A stretch of 64,000 bases of DNA from Agroathelia rolfsii (Eukaryota; Basidiomycota; Agaricomycetes; Amylocorticiales; Amylocorticiaceae), in contig JABRWF010000003.1 in the NCBI GenBank assembly GCA_018343915.1, positions 5,270,001-5,334,000 of the forward strand. Direction: 5' to 3'. The position numbers and the translations under genes were made by a program. How positions within the stretch are numbered: the first letter of the stretch is position 1; each line of letters begins with the position of its first letter. Shown one piece after another: positions 33,626-48,346 of the stretch. The notes below the pieces were generated by a model. That model searched no databases and had not been told where the DNA came from. It saw nothing but the letters and a program-made list of their open reading frames with translations.

Positions 33626-34315
33626 TTGCGCATTCAATAGAGCACCAATCTATGTTTATAAGAAAGAAAAAAAAAAAAGGCAAATGAATGAGTGGTGCTA
33701 CAAATCTCTTACGACTTTTGTTATATTCTTACAGCGCAGATACATACAATACTACACCTTGTTTGTTTTCCTTATGTTTACATGCTGGTTTTTTTTTGCT
33801 TTACACTGTGACAATCCTTTTTTCAGAACTTGAGTTCGCCCCACGTTTTCAGCGTACTCAATCGATCAGTATATATGCATATTGATAGCTATTTGCACAA
33901 TACATCTAGCTTCATGCTCACACCAAAGAGTAGAGTATAATAATCGAGCGTCATCAAATTCCACCAGAGAGTATCCGTTGAGCTAGCTAGCTATATACAT
34001 ACACAGGGAGAATGAATGGAAAGGAACAGAGAGAGAAAGATAGCCAACAAAAAAGCATAATAGTTTATATAAAAGTCTTTGCGTGTGCGAGAGAAAAGGG
34101 TTCGTAAATGGAGTGCTGTCATTGGTATTGGTCCGGCATTTCCCGTGTTGGTTTTGTTGTTACGTCAGCAAAGGAAAAACGAACATGATCCGAGTTTACT
34201 AAAAACACAATAGACAGCAAGAGTGTGAAAGCGGCTGAGTGCGGAAGGGGGGGGGGAGAGGGTAGGAAGAAGTATCGGCGGGCGAGCGGTCAGTCTATCA
34301 AAGACCAACCAGCGA
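33626..34315. other. Intergenic, AT-rich
   Basis: 3' region of the UBP1 gene and of the small gene on the other strand. Contains short A and T runs and a G run near 34250. No gene seen. Confidence 0.55.
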
Positions 34316-34806
34316 TCACCAGTAAATGTGACGCTCGACCGTTCGTGCGCGCTGGACTACTGGAGCTTGGTAAACAGTTGTGCGCTTAATGCGGGTAACG
34401 GCGGGGAGGCTATAGTTCATGTGGGGAAAGAAAATCAAGATCAATATCGAGTGAAACATGCTGAGAATGAGCAGGCGTACTATGCATGATATACATTTCC
34501 GGGCTCGAGCTGGACCTCGACAATTTGTCGGCCCTATATATTAAATCAAACATCAGCACACTATGCGCATATATGCGCTAAACTTATGATACTTACGGCG
34601 TAATCGATATGTGAACCAACCACGAGGCCTTCCTTACGGCCACCAATGCCGTGTTGGACTGCAACAATGTCACCGGGCTATATAAGATGAACGAAAAAAA
34701 AAAATAGGCAAGTTGAAGTGGTTAACAACGGTCAGCGACAGTCCATATCGTCATCGATGACCACCGGAAGTGGTGCAACGCACCAGGATATCATCGTATT
34801 CAGACA
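34316..34806 (-). CDS. Small conserved-looking protein, about 80 aa
   Basis: Assembled from four tiny exons. Exon 1 is MSEYDDIL (34806). Exon 2 is PGDIVAVQHGIGGRKEGLVV and on to HIDYA. Exon 3 is GRQIVEVQLEPGN. The final exon reads LPAVTRIKRTTVYQAPVV and ends HIYW at TGA (34316). The first two joins keep frame. The last one does not resolve cleanly (the donor after EPG does not give the expected phase), so the C-terminus is tentative. The fold looks like a small beta-barrel (GD-V-VQHG-G, GRQ-VEVQL), but I do not recognise a named family. The product is basic at its end and has no signal peptide. Confidence 0.55.
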
Positions 34807-35385
34807 TGGTGATGGAATGGATATACGCTGGGCACGAGAGAGGTGGAGAGGGAGGCGCACAAGAGCGGTGAAGAGAGAGGGATAAGAGGGAAAGAAAGGT
34901 TGTTCGATGTCTTTTACAAACCGAAAAACCGAGGGGATTTATACATGCGGAGACGCCCAGCACCGCGAGGCTGCCTCGAGGCATTTGCGAACAATGGGAG
35001 CCTCCTTTATTTGGTAATTCTTCTTTTCTTTACCCTTTTTGGGAATCAACAAACATTCATTTTTCCATTGTCACGCGCGTTGTTTATGTTTCTCGTTATT
35101 TGTCACACCGTGTTTTTGTTTGCACACGAGCGCAGCCACACAGCGACATGCGGGCGCAATCGCGCGCACCGCATCATCACGCTCGCATACCGCGGACCTG
35201 TGTCGAAAACACGCCCGGTCAACGTTGTCACTCGTACCCGCCTCATCACGTACTGCCACGTACTATTATGTTGATGGTCATCACAAGCACAGAAGCATGC
35301 AATACATTTACATTTCACCGTTATACATATATTTGCCGCTAAAGCCACCCACACAACACTTTCAAGAACAACGACGGCATTATTA
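34807..35385. other. Intergenic: small-gene promoter and PUT2 3' region
   Basis: Purine-rich upstream of the small gene (34840-34900). No second gene is supported. Confidence 0.5.
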
Positions 35386-37590
<2,205 letters not shown>

Positions 37591-37904
37591 TTTTAATCGA
37601 TAATAATAAGCTGCCCGAGTTTTAGTTATTATTATGCACACTCTACGACGCCTCGTCTTGTACTTGCCGGTGGTATGCTCAGTGGCAAGAGCGGTGAGAG
37701 CAGTCCTGGGGCGCTACTTATCTGCCGCCTCGGACGGGCGGATCTCATCTCTATTTCTTCATTCATTCATCCGGTGGCTGTGCTTTGCTGGGCGCGGCGC
37801 ATACATCCATCTTGCCGCAGTTATCAGTCAGTGGTGATGAAGAAAATATACACAAAATACAGCTACATATAGCATCTAATAGCAATAACATCTACTACTC
37901 TTGT
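37591..37904. promoter_or_regulatory. PUT2 upstream region
   Basis: 314 bp between the PUT2 start and the stop of the next gene (both minus strand). GATAATAATAAG lies just upstream of the ATG. No discrete Put3-like site can be claimed. Confidence 0.4.
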
Positions 37905-39529
37905 CTAACCCCCAGCCCTAAATCGCTTCAGCCAGCTCATGATTGTCTCCCACAGCCGCAACGGCGGTAGGCCATCTGGAGGGAGCCCCGTAGACGGGTC
38001 TTCGATGTGCCCTGCTCCATATGGGGACCTCCCTGAGAGCCCGGACGGATTCCGCAAACGATCAGCTAATTGCTCTAAGATGTCTTCGCATGACTCGGTG
38101 TACACCCGTACCAACTCCGCCTCACGCGTATAGTAAGGCTTGCGCACGGCATATGGCGCAAGTCCATTATACTTTCGCACGAGGTCGTTGATGTCTTTAA
38201 GGGCTGTGTCGTGGTAAGCTTGCTCGCGAGCTTCCCACTCCGGGTCACGTAGCGCCGCCACGCGAGTAGCGTCGACGAAGGGTAGGTCTGAGGCGGGCGT
38301 ACTCATGGTCAAGATACGCATCGCACGGCGCTGCCATGATTGTTTAAGTATCTCGCGGAACGTTCCTGCTGCAGACTCGACTTCTGTTGTATTTTTGAAG
38401 GATATGCACATTAGTCAATGCATGCTTCCACATACATGCACGCATCCCACCTCCTTGAACCTCGACCCAGGGCGGAGACGCCCCATGCCGTTGCACGATC
38501 CGATTCATAAGGAACTCTTCACGGGCAATGAATGGGTTACTTTCTCCGACTTGCTTCTCAATTGGCTTGCCGCGACCCTTGACTTGATTAAAGTGGCCAG
38601 CCTTACGAGCTTGCTGCATAAACAAATGAGTAAATGACCATTTTTTCGAGCTTGGTAATTTATGGTGATTCCAAACACACCTCGATCCTATCCTCTATTA
38701 AGCTCGTCCAAGCACGTAGACTGACTGGATTCGGTCGCTGCTGAGGTTGCTGCTGTTGCTGTCCTTCACTTTTATATTGCGAACTCTTGCCACCCAACCG
38801 ATAATCCAGCATCGACTCGCGCGCCTGTGTGAGCCTACCGACCCGCGCCTGGCGCTTCATCGTCTGCTTTTGGATTTTTGCCGCTCGCTCATCAACCGGC
38901 GTGGGCGTTGACGACCTGGAAGAACTCGGGGGCGGAAAGCGGCCGACGCGAATAGATGCCTCAGCGTGCGATGGGGCCTTGTATCTCGTGTGCCAAGGTC
39001 GGTGGCCTTCGATGGGTTGCAACAAGGGTTTGACTGCCATGGCGCGTAGTTCAGCTGGCATCTCGTCGTCACCTGATGAATTCTGCCACAGCGGCGCCGG
39101 GTTCGCTGTTGTGCTACCAATAGAAGTCGGAATGGGGGAAGGTGAAGTGACAATCTTGACCGAGGCCTGACGAATCTTCTCCTCTGCAGTACGTGCAGTA
39201 CCCGTTCGTAGTGGCTTGTGTTTATCGACTAGCATTCGAAGCACGGCATGCTCCATGGGCTCTTCCCCAGTCCAGTTGATGTCCTCATTGAGCAGACGGG
39301 CCAGATGTTGTGATGGTACCGCTGGCGCGGCTTCATCTTCATTGGCTGCATCAGTGAAGAGCTTTTGGCTTGCAGAGTGATCAACGCTATTTTCTTCTGG
39401 CCCTTGAGAAACGTTGTGGAGGACAAGAGAATTATGTAGGCAACGACGATGTTGCTGAACACGAACACTGGACCTCAGCAAAGGGAAGTAGGATAGCTGA
39501 CTGAGACTTGGAGATCGTGGCGGAAGCAT
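37905..39529 (-). CDS. DUF1992 (DNAJC28-like) mitochondrial protein
   Basis: Three exons. The start MLPPRSPSLSQLSYFPLLRS (about 39529) is an Arg/Ser-rich, acid-free leader ending QHRRCLHNS, a good mitochondrial presequence. A Pro/Ser/Gln-rich middle contains poly-Gln. The DUF1992 core spans a splice junction: AWTSLIEDRIE, then KARKAGHFNQVKGRGKPIEK, then NPFIAREEFLMNRIVQRHGA and PPWVEVQ. A helical C-terminal domain (VRKYNGLAPYAVRKPYY) completes it. The domain occurs in DNAJC28 and bacterial YdjM-like proteins; its function is poorly known. No J domain is visible here. Confidence 0.85.
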
Positions 39530-39825
39530 ACGACTCAAACGTGCTTAGCCTGGTCAGTGCATGCGCGTCTATTTACACGATTTGCACGCCACTCCACTCC
39601 GACAGCTCGACTCATGGAGCAAGTAATTCGGTAAAACAATAATGCATTAAGTATGTATGATGGATAATATCTCACGACGGTACGGCGATCTAAAATAAAC
39701 AGCTGGAGTTCATGCATAAATGTACGAATTGCGTGGTATGTGATGCGATGCGGGTGCTGAACTGGAAAATAAAATAAAAAAGAATGGTGTGCAAAAAGAA
39801 TATAAAGAAGCAAATATAACGGCAC

Positions 39826-42143
<2,318 letters not shown>

Positions 42144-43213
42144 TTTGCAGTAGGATCCAGGATGCTATAAGCTTGCGAAGTATAGTGACACTACGATATA
42201 GAATAAGTTATTCCAAGCTAATAAGCGCTATGCCACCACAGGGCGTGACCGACGTCACAGTCGCGCGTTTGAACTCAACAAATTACGATCACGTGCTCGT
42301 GACCTTTATGTCATGATGTTATAGTAACGAGGATATCACATCTAGGAGGTTATGGACTCAGTAATTGGTAATTACACTTGTGTTTATCATTCGTGACAGC
42401 ATTCACAGAACTTTTAATATCTCTTAAACCAGTCCCGGTAGTATATTTCATTTGTAATCAATTCGATTAGAGTGAGTTACGTTGAGATCATTGGACCGTT
42501 GGGTAGTCGGCGGAAATATGAAACCAGGTGTCACAGTTCCTAGCAATCCTACCGCAAAATGCACACAAAAGCTAGACTTGCGCCCACAACAGCAATTTTA
42601 CCAATCGGGTGGCCTTACCTAGCCAAGAGTATATCGATTTGGATGTCAATGAAACCTAATAGGTTCTATACTGTTCAACCTGCATCATTTCCCATAAGCC
42701 ATTCACCTGTTTCCTTTTATCAAAATCCTTAACCATGTGCGCAAATGGGCTCTAGGGTGTTCAGATTTGATGGATTACCATGATTTATACCGGCTTCCAC
42801 GAATGAGGCCCGTATAAAGGCCTATATTCGGTACACTCCTTCAAAGTCGATAGGCTGTGCATTTCAATACGTTCGGTAACAGGTATAAGACAAGATACCG
42901 ATGGTTCATCTTATTTTGCCGCAAGATATGCATGTCGTCCGCCAATTGGTAGAGTTGAGGTCCCCAAGCAGACAGTTGGTCTTATAGTAGCTCCCACAAG
43001 AACACCAAACGAAACACATCATAAACTTTCCAGTCCATGTTCTCACACAGGACGGAAGCAGCATTACAGAAGAGGGTGGAATTCACGGAATAAAATCCAC
43101 GGAATAGGCTTTTGAGCTTCAAGAAAGAGGTCATGGGCGAAGAAACGAATATCCGATGTGATTTGTTGACCTCCGAGAGCGTAAAGGAATCAGGTTTCTA
43201 TTAGGTGGAGGGG
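42144..43213. other. Intergenic; no gene recognised
   Basis: CDC7 promoter (TGACGTCACAG, a CRE-like site, near 42250) followed by about 900 bp without clear coding signal. A short direct repeat (TTCACGGAATAAAATCCACGGAATAG) occurs at 43082. Confidence 0.5.
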
Positions 43214-43643
43214 CTAGCCTCGTCGTTCAGTGTACCAAGAACTATTAGTATCAAACGACTCTGAAGCTTCTGTACTTGACTGGAGTCTTGCTTGAGTCAG
43301 AATCCAACTGTATATTTCCATGTTACACACCGTTTGCCCTCTTATATGGCCTGTCAACCTCTTATCCCGCTGCATCATCATTTCATCCCAAGCATCTATG
43401 TTATGTCTAACGGGCTAAAAAAGGAATAAGTAAATTTACGAGATAGATACTGGATGCGGCTTATATATTGACCTTTCCCAGGTTTTGTGCTCTCTTGGAT
43501 GTTTGTAAAAGTGTTCCGCCAGTGCCGAACATCGTGATTAACAGGCCTAAAGCGGGAATTTTGGTGTCATTATACGAGGAGCCAAGATTTCAAACAAGAA
43601 CCCATATACCGAAAGGAATTAGAGCTTCCCAAGGGACAGGCAT
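43214..43643 (-). CDS. NDUFA1: Complex I subunit NDUFA1 (MWFE)
   Basis: A gene of small exons, too split to appear as one open frame. Exon 1 is MPVPWEALIPF (43643). Exon 2 reads GLLITMFGTGGTLLQTSKRA and QNLGK. Exon 3 is PVRHNIDAWDEMMMQRDKRL then TGHIRGQT. The last exon ends SFDTNSSWYTERRG-stop at 43214. Introns have GT-AG ends and compatible phases; the last acceptor has two candidate sites. The order (VP-EALIP, transmembrane helix, W-D-MM-RD-RLTG, RGQ, TNS-WYTERR) is the fungal NDUFA1 pattern. The protein is a one-helix accessory subunit of mitochondrial NADH dehydrogenase. Confidence 0.87.
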
Positions 43644-44592
43644 GGCTGCAAGAATGAAGTAGTAACAGTTCAGTTCAGTGAGGGCGGCGGAAGTGTGCGG
43701 GCGTTGTTGTCACGCGTGATCGTAGACTTCTCTGCATCGCAACAACCGTCACACTATGACTTAGACAGGCCCGGATCCTCACTCGGGCTACCTACTCGAT
43801 ACCTATCGTATCAGGCCTCACTAGCAGCCTGGTCACTGACGTGTCATGGGCCGCCAGTAACGCTTAGGCTTATGGCTGGATGTGATAATAGGTTTATCAT
43901 ACTTGGAAACTGCTATAGCTCTCAAAGACAGCTCTTTATTGTCCAAGTCTCATCGCTTCGAATTTCGACCTTCCCTTTCCTAATTGCCCAGTTTATGTCC
44001 TCTGGCTGATCCTGTGATTTAATGGGAAATATCAAGTACCTCATCATAACAAGAATGTCAAACCTGAATCCAGTGGTAGTATCGCTGCGTATCTAATCCA
44101 TAATTGTCACACTACTGTCCTCTTTCCGTTGGATCGTCCCCGTCACCTATTTCCGTGTAGCAACAATGAAACAGCGGATACCTGGTAGTCTGGATGTGTT
44201 TGTTTACCAGTCACTCATATAACCAGAATTGACCGAGTCTGCATAAGTCAAAATGGATAATACTTATCACTTATGAGGGCTGGTATACAGGTTTGGTAAG
44301 TTTATGGGAATGGGATATTCCTATACTTGGTACCGCTTAAAGGTTAAAATAATGAAGTTTCTAAAATGGATACATTACAATACAACTCTGCTCTTACAAG
44401 CGTCTAGGGTATGTTATGCATGTGATGAAAGCTTGCCTGACGTTGACATGCTCAGAGTTCAGAGTCGGCTAATACCTGAAGACATGTTGATTTCTTTGAA
44501 GAGATTTCTGATACCGTCATGATAGTTTCTATCTTCTCAAGCTCACTGCAGGTTCTCGATGGCATAATAGATCCCTCGGGTTGCGTCGTTTC

Positions 44593-44628
<36 letters not shown>

Positions 44629-45634
44629 GCTGGGAGACACCCACCGCGACCTATTGCGCAGTATCTAGGCGGACACCGGTTCCTTGATGTTATTCAAACT
44701 ATAACCGGTGTATTCGCTGAGACCGCGGACCATGCTATTTCTCCGTTCGGCGTTCTAATACAAAGCGGTTGCTTTTACCCAATATCAAAAGATATAAATC
44801 GGTATGAATCAACATGCTCACGTTGGCCGATAGAATCTACATTTCATCAGACAATAGGGTGGAGATATGAGTCACCACCATAAAACAAGTGACATTTGAT
44901 TGAGCAACTGATAAAGTGCTCTGTTCCTTGACTCAATGGAATGTGACCTCAAATGGTCAAGACCGGGAGATATACCTGTGCCATAGATTGAACATTCATT
45001 CAGGGCATTAGGTTTCGGTAAAACTCTTTTAATTTTTGGTCCATTTGGCACGCAATTAAGACAAGACTTACTATTGTTGTCATCATGAGGACAAACATGA
45101 CTTTAGATATGAATGGGAGCTGACAAAGAACATAAGTTCCCATCAGGGTTCAAGCTTATCATTTAATAGAGGTACAATCATTTATGATGTTGATGCATTT
45201 TAAGAACTATCAAAAGAAAGCTTGTCTACATCAAAATCTTATACGAGCTGAATGGTTGCTTTCGGCATGATTACGTTTGTGCCGAGATAGGTACATGTAA
45301 ATTAGAAAGACATTGGCATAGTTCCGAATTTTTCCGGTCTACATCAGCACCTGAACATTTCAATGACACGGAGATTCACAGATATTGCACAAAAATGACG
45401 CCAACTGGTAATAACGACCTACGATCAGGAACAATCGCCACACGATCACAATGCCTTACGTGGATTTGAAAGCCGGTTTCTAAGATGCATCACACACACG
45501 AGTAAAAGACGTGTTATAACACATATTTTATTCCAATCCACATGACAATGTCGCAAAGAGATGCCAATATGGTAAATGTGATAAATCAAGGAAACTTGAA
45601 AACATAATCAATGATGGGGTTACCGCCCTTACCG
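43644..45634. other. Gene-poor interval
   Basis: 2 kb with stops in all frames and no recognisable exon chain on either strand. Its only striking feature is a 31-nt T-run at 44594-44624. Confidence 0.5.
44594..44624. repeat. Poly(T) tract, possible retroposon tail
   Basis: 31 uninterrupted T. Read on the minus strand this is a poly(A) tail, as left by a retroposed SINE-like or mRNA-derived element whose body would be 44625 onwards. No internal Pol III box or family is recognised, and target-site duplications were not found by eye. Confidence 0.4.
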
Positions 45635-46724
45635 CTAAAGTATAGGTATCACTAAGTCGTCCTCGACATGCACAGTCTTGTCCAAATCACCTGTGAAGCT
45701 ATGAGCCTTGGCCCACTCTTTCACATTGTCAAAATTGCGGCAGCTATGGATGACATCCATTCTGGGTCTAAATCGGCATGAGTTATCGCTACTTCGGAAA
45801 TAAAGATGTCACACACCCTAACTGCTGGCGCTCATCGTTCCATTGCCAGACCAATGGTGTAACGTCTACTGCGCACATTATACCTTGACGAAGATCTGGC
45901 TTGATGATTAATGCATCGCCGAACGAAAGAGAATTTGCATTTCTTACTGTCAATACAGTGATCTGTATGATCCTTCCAAAAAGCCTTCGGAACGCCGGCA
46001 ATGTCTCCCGTTTCTGGGTCAGTGTAATGCTCGGGATTTAGGCCCTGACGCAGTATATTCTACATGATATGTCAGAAGACGTTAGTTAAGAAACGCGACA
46101 TGAGCAGGCATACCAGGCAATGAAGCTGGTGAAAAGCAGAAAGTGAAATAACATAGTTATCTTGATCGCCTGGAACAGGGGATGTGTGATTCGCTAGAAG
46201 AGCAGCTTGAGATTTCGGTATTGTGATAATGTCTATGTCGAGCTTAGTTCAACTTCGAGGTCATGGCCGTGCTAGCAACTTACAATCGTAAAGTTCCTTC
46301 CATGCATTATCAGTTGCAGGCCCAGGCTCGCCTTCATAAATAGTTTTGCTTTCAACCCCTTTCGTGAATGTCTTCAGCTCCGGTTCCAGTACGTCTTGGG
46401 CAGGGGCTAAAGGCGTAGAAAATCAGTCCACTCTTGAACCTTGTCGCAGCATTCAATGATATACCCACAGTAGAGCACATAAGAAAAAGGGGCCCCCAGC
46501 CTGTTTGGAGAAGGATGACGTGTTTCAGTCCATAAAGCGCCAGAAAGGAGTACAATAACTAGGCTCTGTGCTACTAAAACGCCGGCTACCCAGACGTTGA
46601 CTCTACCCCTCAGTTTTGTTTTACCAGAGAGCTTTTCATGAAAGGCATTGGGCTCGACCTCTGGTACAACATCTGTTTCTAAGTCACCAGAAAACAGTGG
46701 TATGTACTCTGTATCGCGAGCCAT
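45635..46724 (-). CDS. UstYa-type (DUF3328) oxidase, RiPP-modifying candidate
   Basis: Six exons, about 273 aa, start MARDTEYIPLFSGD (46724), stop TAG at 45635. A single transmembrane helix lies at about residues 42-63 (VWVAGVLVAQSLVIVLLSGA). The lumenal part has LYSPAQDVLEPELKTF, then TIYEGEPGPATDNAWKELY, the first HxxHC motif (HQLHC in SAFHQLHCL), and a second HxxHC (HTDHC) followed across an intron by NLRQGIMCAVDVTPLVW. The end is HSCRNFDNVKEWAKAH. Both HxxHC motifs and the anchor define the UstYa/UstYb group. These copper-dependent-type oxidases cyclise Tyr-containing cores of Kex2-processed precursors (ustiloxin, phomopsin, asperipin). The gene is divergent from the repeat precursor, 1.6 kb away. 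All introns are phase-consistent and no defect was seen. Confidence 0.9.
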
Positions 46725-48346
46725 ATTTTTACTGTACGTAGACTGGGTCTGGGGAGTTTGGATTGTTAAGAGTCGATAAGACTTATGTGTCGCTGCTAAA
46801 GGAGCACTTTACAGCACAGGACTGCAGGGTCTTATCTGACACTTTCGACCCACATCAACCTGAATCATATGTACAGTACGGTTTCTGTTCGTCGGAAATC
46901 GTGTTAACCGCGGAAGAACTATATCATGCCTTTCAGGTTCCTTTTACTCACTGATAAAATCAGAGCGGGGCATGCGTAATTGCGCACGATGCATCTGTCA
47001 AACATGAAGTCCCTTGATCTATGTTGCCGAAGGTCGATAGTCATGCGGTGTTTCGAGAGACGCACTGTGTAAAATCCTCAGGCACTTGGTATAGTACCGG
47101 TTCCTAGATCGAACAACTGTCCGGGCTGACCCTCCGGAGAGAGTGATGGCCGTCAGACAAGGCGAGGAAAATTGATACCGAAACATTAAACGTGAATCCG
47201 GATTGAGAGTGTATGCTACTACGTATAGCACTACTAGTAGTCGTACGAATACTGTAATGGCCGTAATCCGAGTCGTCAGATCCAACTTCATACTACGGTC
47301 TTAACCTTGGATTTGAGTTGACGACAGTAGCAGTCACACAGAGGTGCTTCAGCTTTTACACGAGAAATATCATGACAGATGATTTCCAGGAACAAGACTC
47401 GGACTTTGAGTGAAGGATTTACATGTACAACCTAGCAAATGGCCAGCCACATCCATCAGCGCCACCTGCGCAAGCTCAAAGGATTGGTCACATGGCGGGA
47501 ATCAAAACATCTATCCCGAGTCATCAGTTCGCCCATGAGCAAGCAACAACGCCCATAGGTCATAAAACTCTGCTGAGGTCATGCATCTAACTGGATTTGG
47601 ACTCCTGCTGCTGAACCCCGATTGAAGTTGGCTTGGAGCCTGAGGTCCAGATATCTAGGTCTCCACTGGTGCTGGAATGATACTTAACTTCCTTATAGTA
47701 TCAGTAATATATTAACTCAGGCAATGCAAATATCCTACCATGCTGTATGATGGCCTATTAATCGCAGCTGTCAAGCCGAATGATGGCCCACTCTCTTTCG
47801 GTGACTGTTGCATGATATCACATAAGCTACTCATGTCGAATCCCATATACAGGAAGAAAAACACGTCAACGTATCTGTTCAATAGTTTCCCATGTTATAC
47901 GGGGTTAAACGGGGAAAAACCTTGCGTGAATCAAATGACTCCAATCCTTCAGATTTGACAATCACCCATCTAGCCCCTGTAGATATGCCCAAAGAACGCC
48001 CACTCATGTGCTGGCCTCGATAGAAACTGTATACATACCCTCATTGTAACCTATCAATGCCTGCTGGTGTACCTATCACGCATATGAGCTATTGCTTGAC
48101 TTGAACGACGCGCCGTGGATCCGGATACAACGACCGTTCAACCAGCAGCTTGACGTATCTTTCTCAATCTGCGGGTAGAATAATCACGTGTAGTCGCACG
48201 CCATTCTAGGGAACAAAAAAAACACTGGTTTCGAGAATGAAAAGGTATAAAAGGGAGAGGGATAGAACGACAGACGAGCAGCCAACCCAACCCGACTCGA
48301 CTTTTCTCTCCCCTTTTCTCTCCTCTCACATTTTTCTTGCACAAAC
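46725..48346. promoter_or_regulatory. Divergent intergenic region, UstYa gene and precursor gene
   Basis: 1.6 kb without a supported gene. The right end holds CACGTG (48185-48190), a bHLH-type E-box, then a TATA box, then a C/T-rich leader (CTCTCCCCTTTTCTCTCC) before the precursor ATG. A 90-codon minus-strand frame at 47019-47291 begins with a hydrophobic stretch but has no family match. Confidence 0.5.
48246..48252 (+). promoter_or_regulatory. TATA box of the precursor gene
   Basis: TATAAAA in the context GGTATAAAAGGG, 95 bp before the precursor ATG and followed by a pyrimidine-rich leader. This is the strongest core promoter I noticed in the window and suits an abundantly expressed, inducible secreted protein. 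Confidence 0.6.

Noticed and set aside
43695..44522. Several 60-100 codon plus-strand frames between NDUFA1 and the UstYa gene
   Set aside because: No conserved motif, no linked exons, and unlike the coding style of neighbouring genes.
47019..47291. 90-codon minus-strand frame with hydrophobic N-terminus between the oxidase and the precursor
   Set aside because: No family similarity or convincing exon partner. Only the first 30 residues look protein-like, so it is kept as a note rather than a gene.
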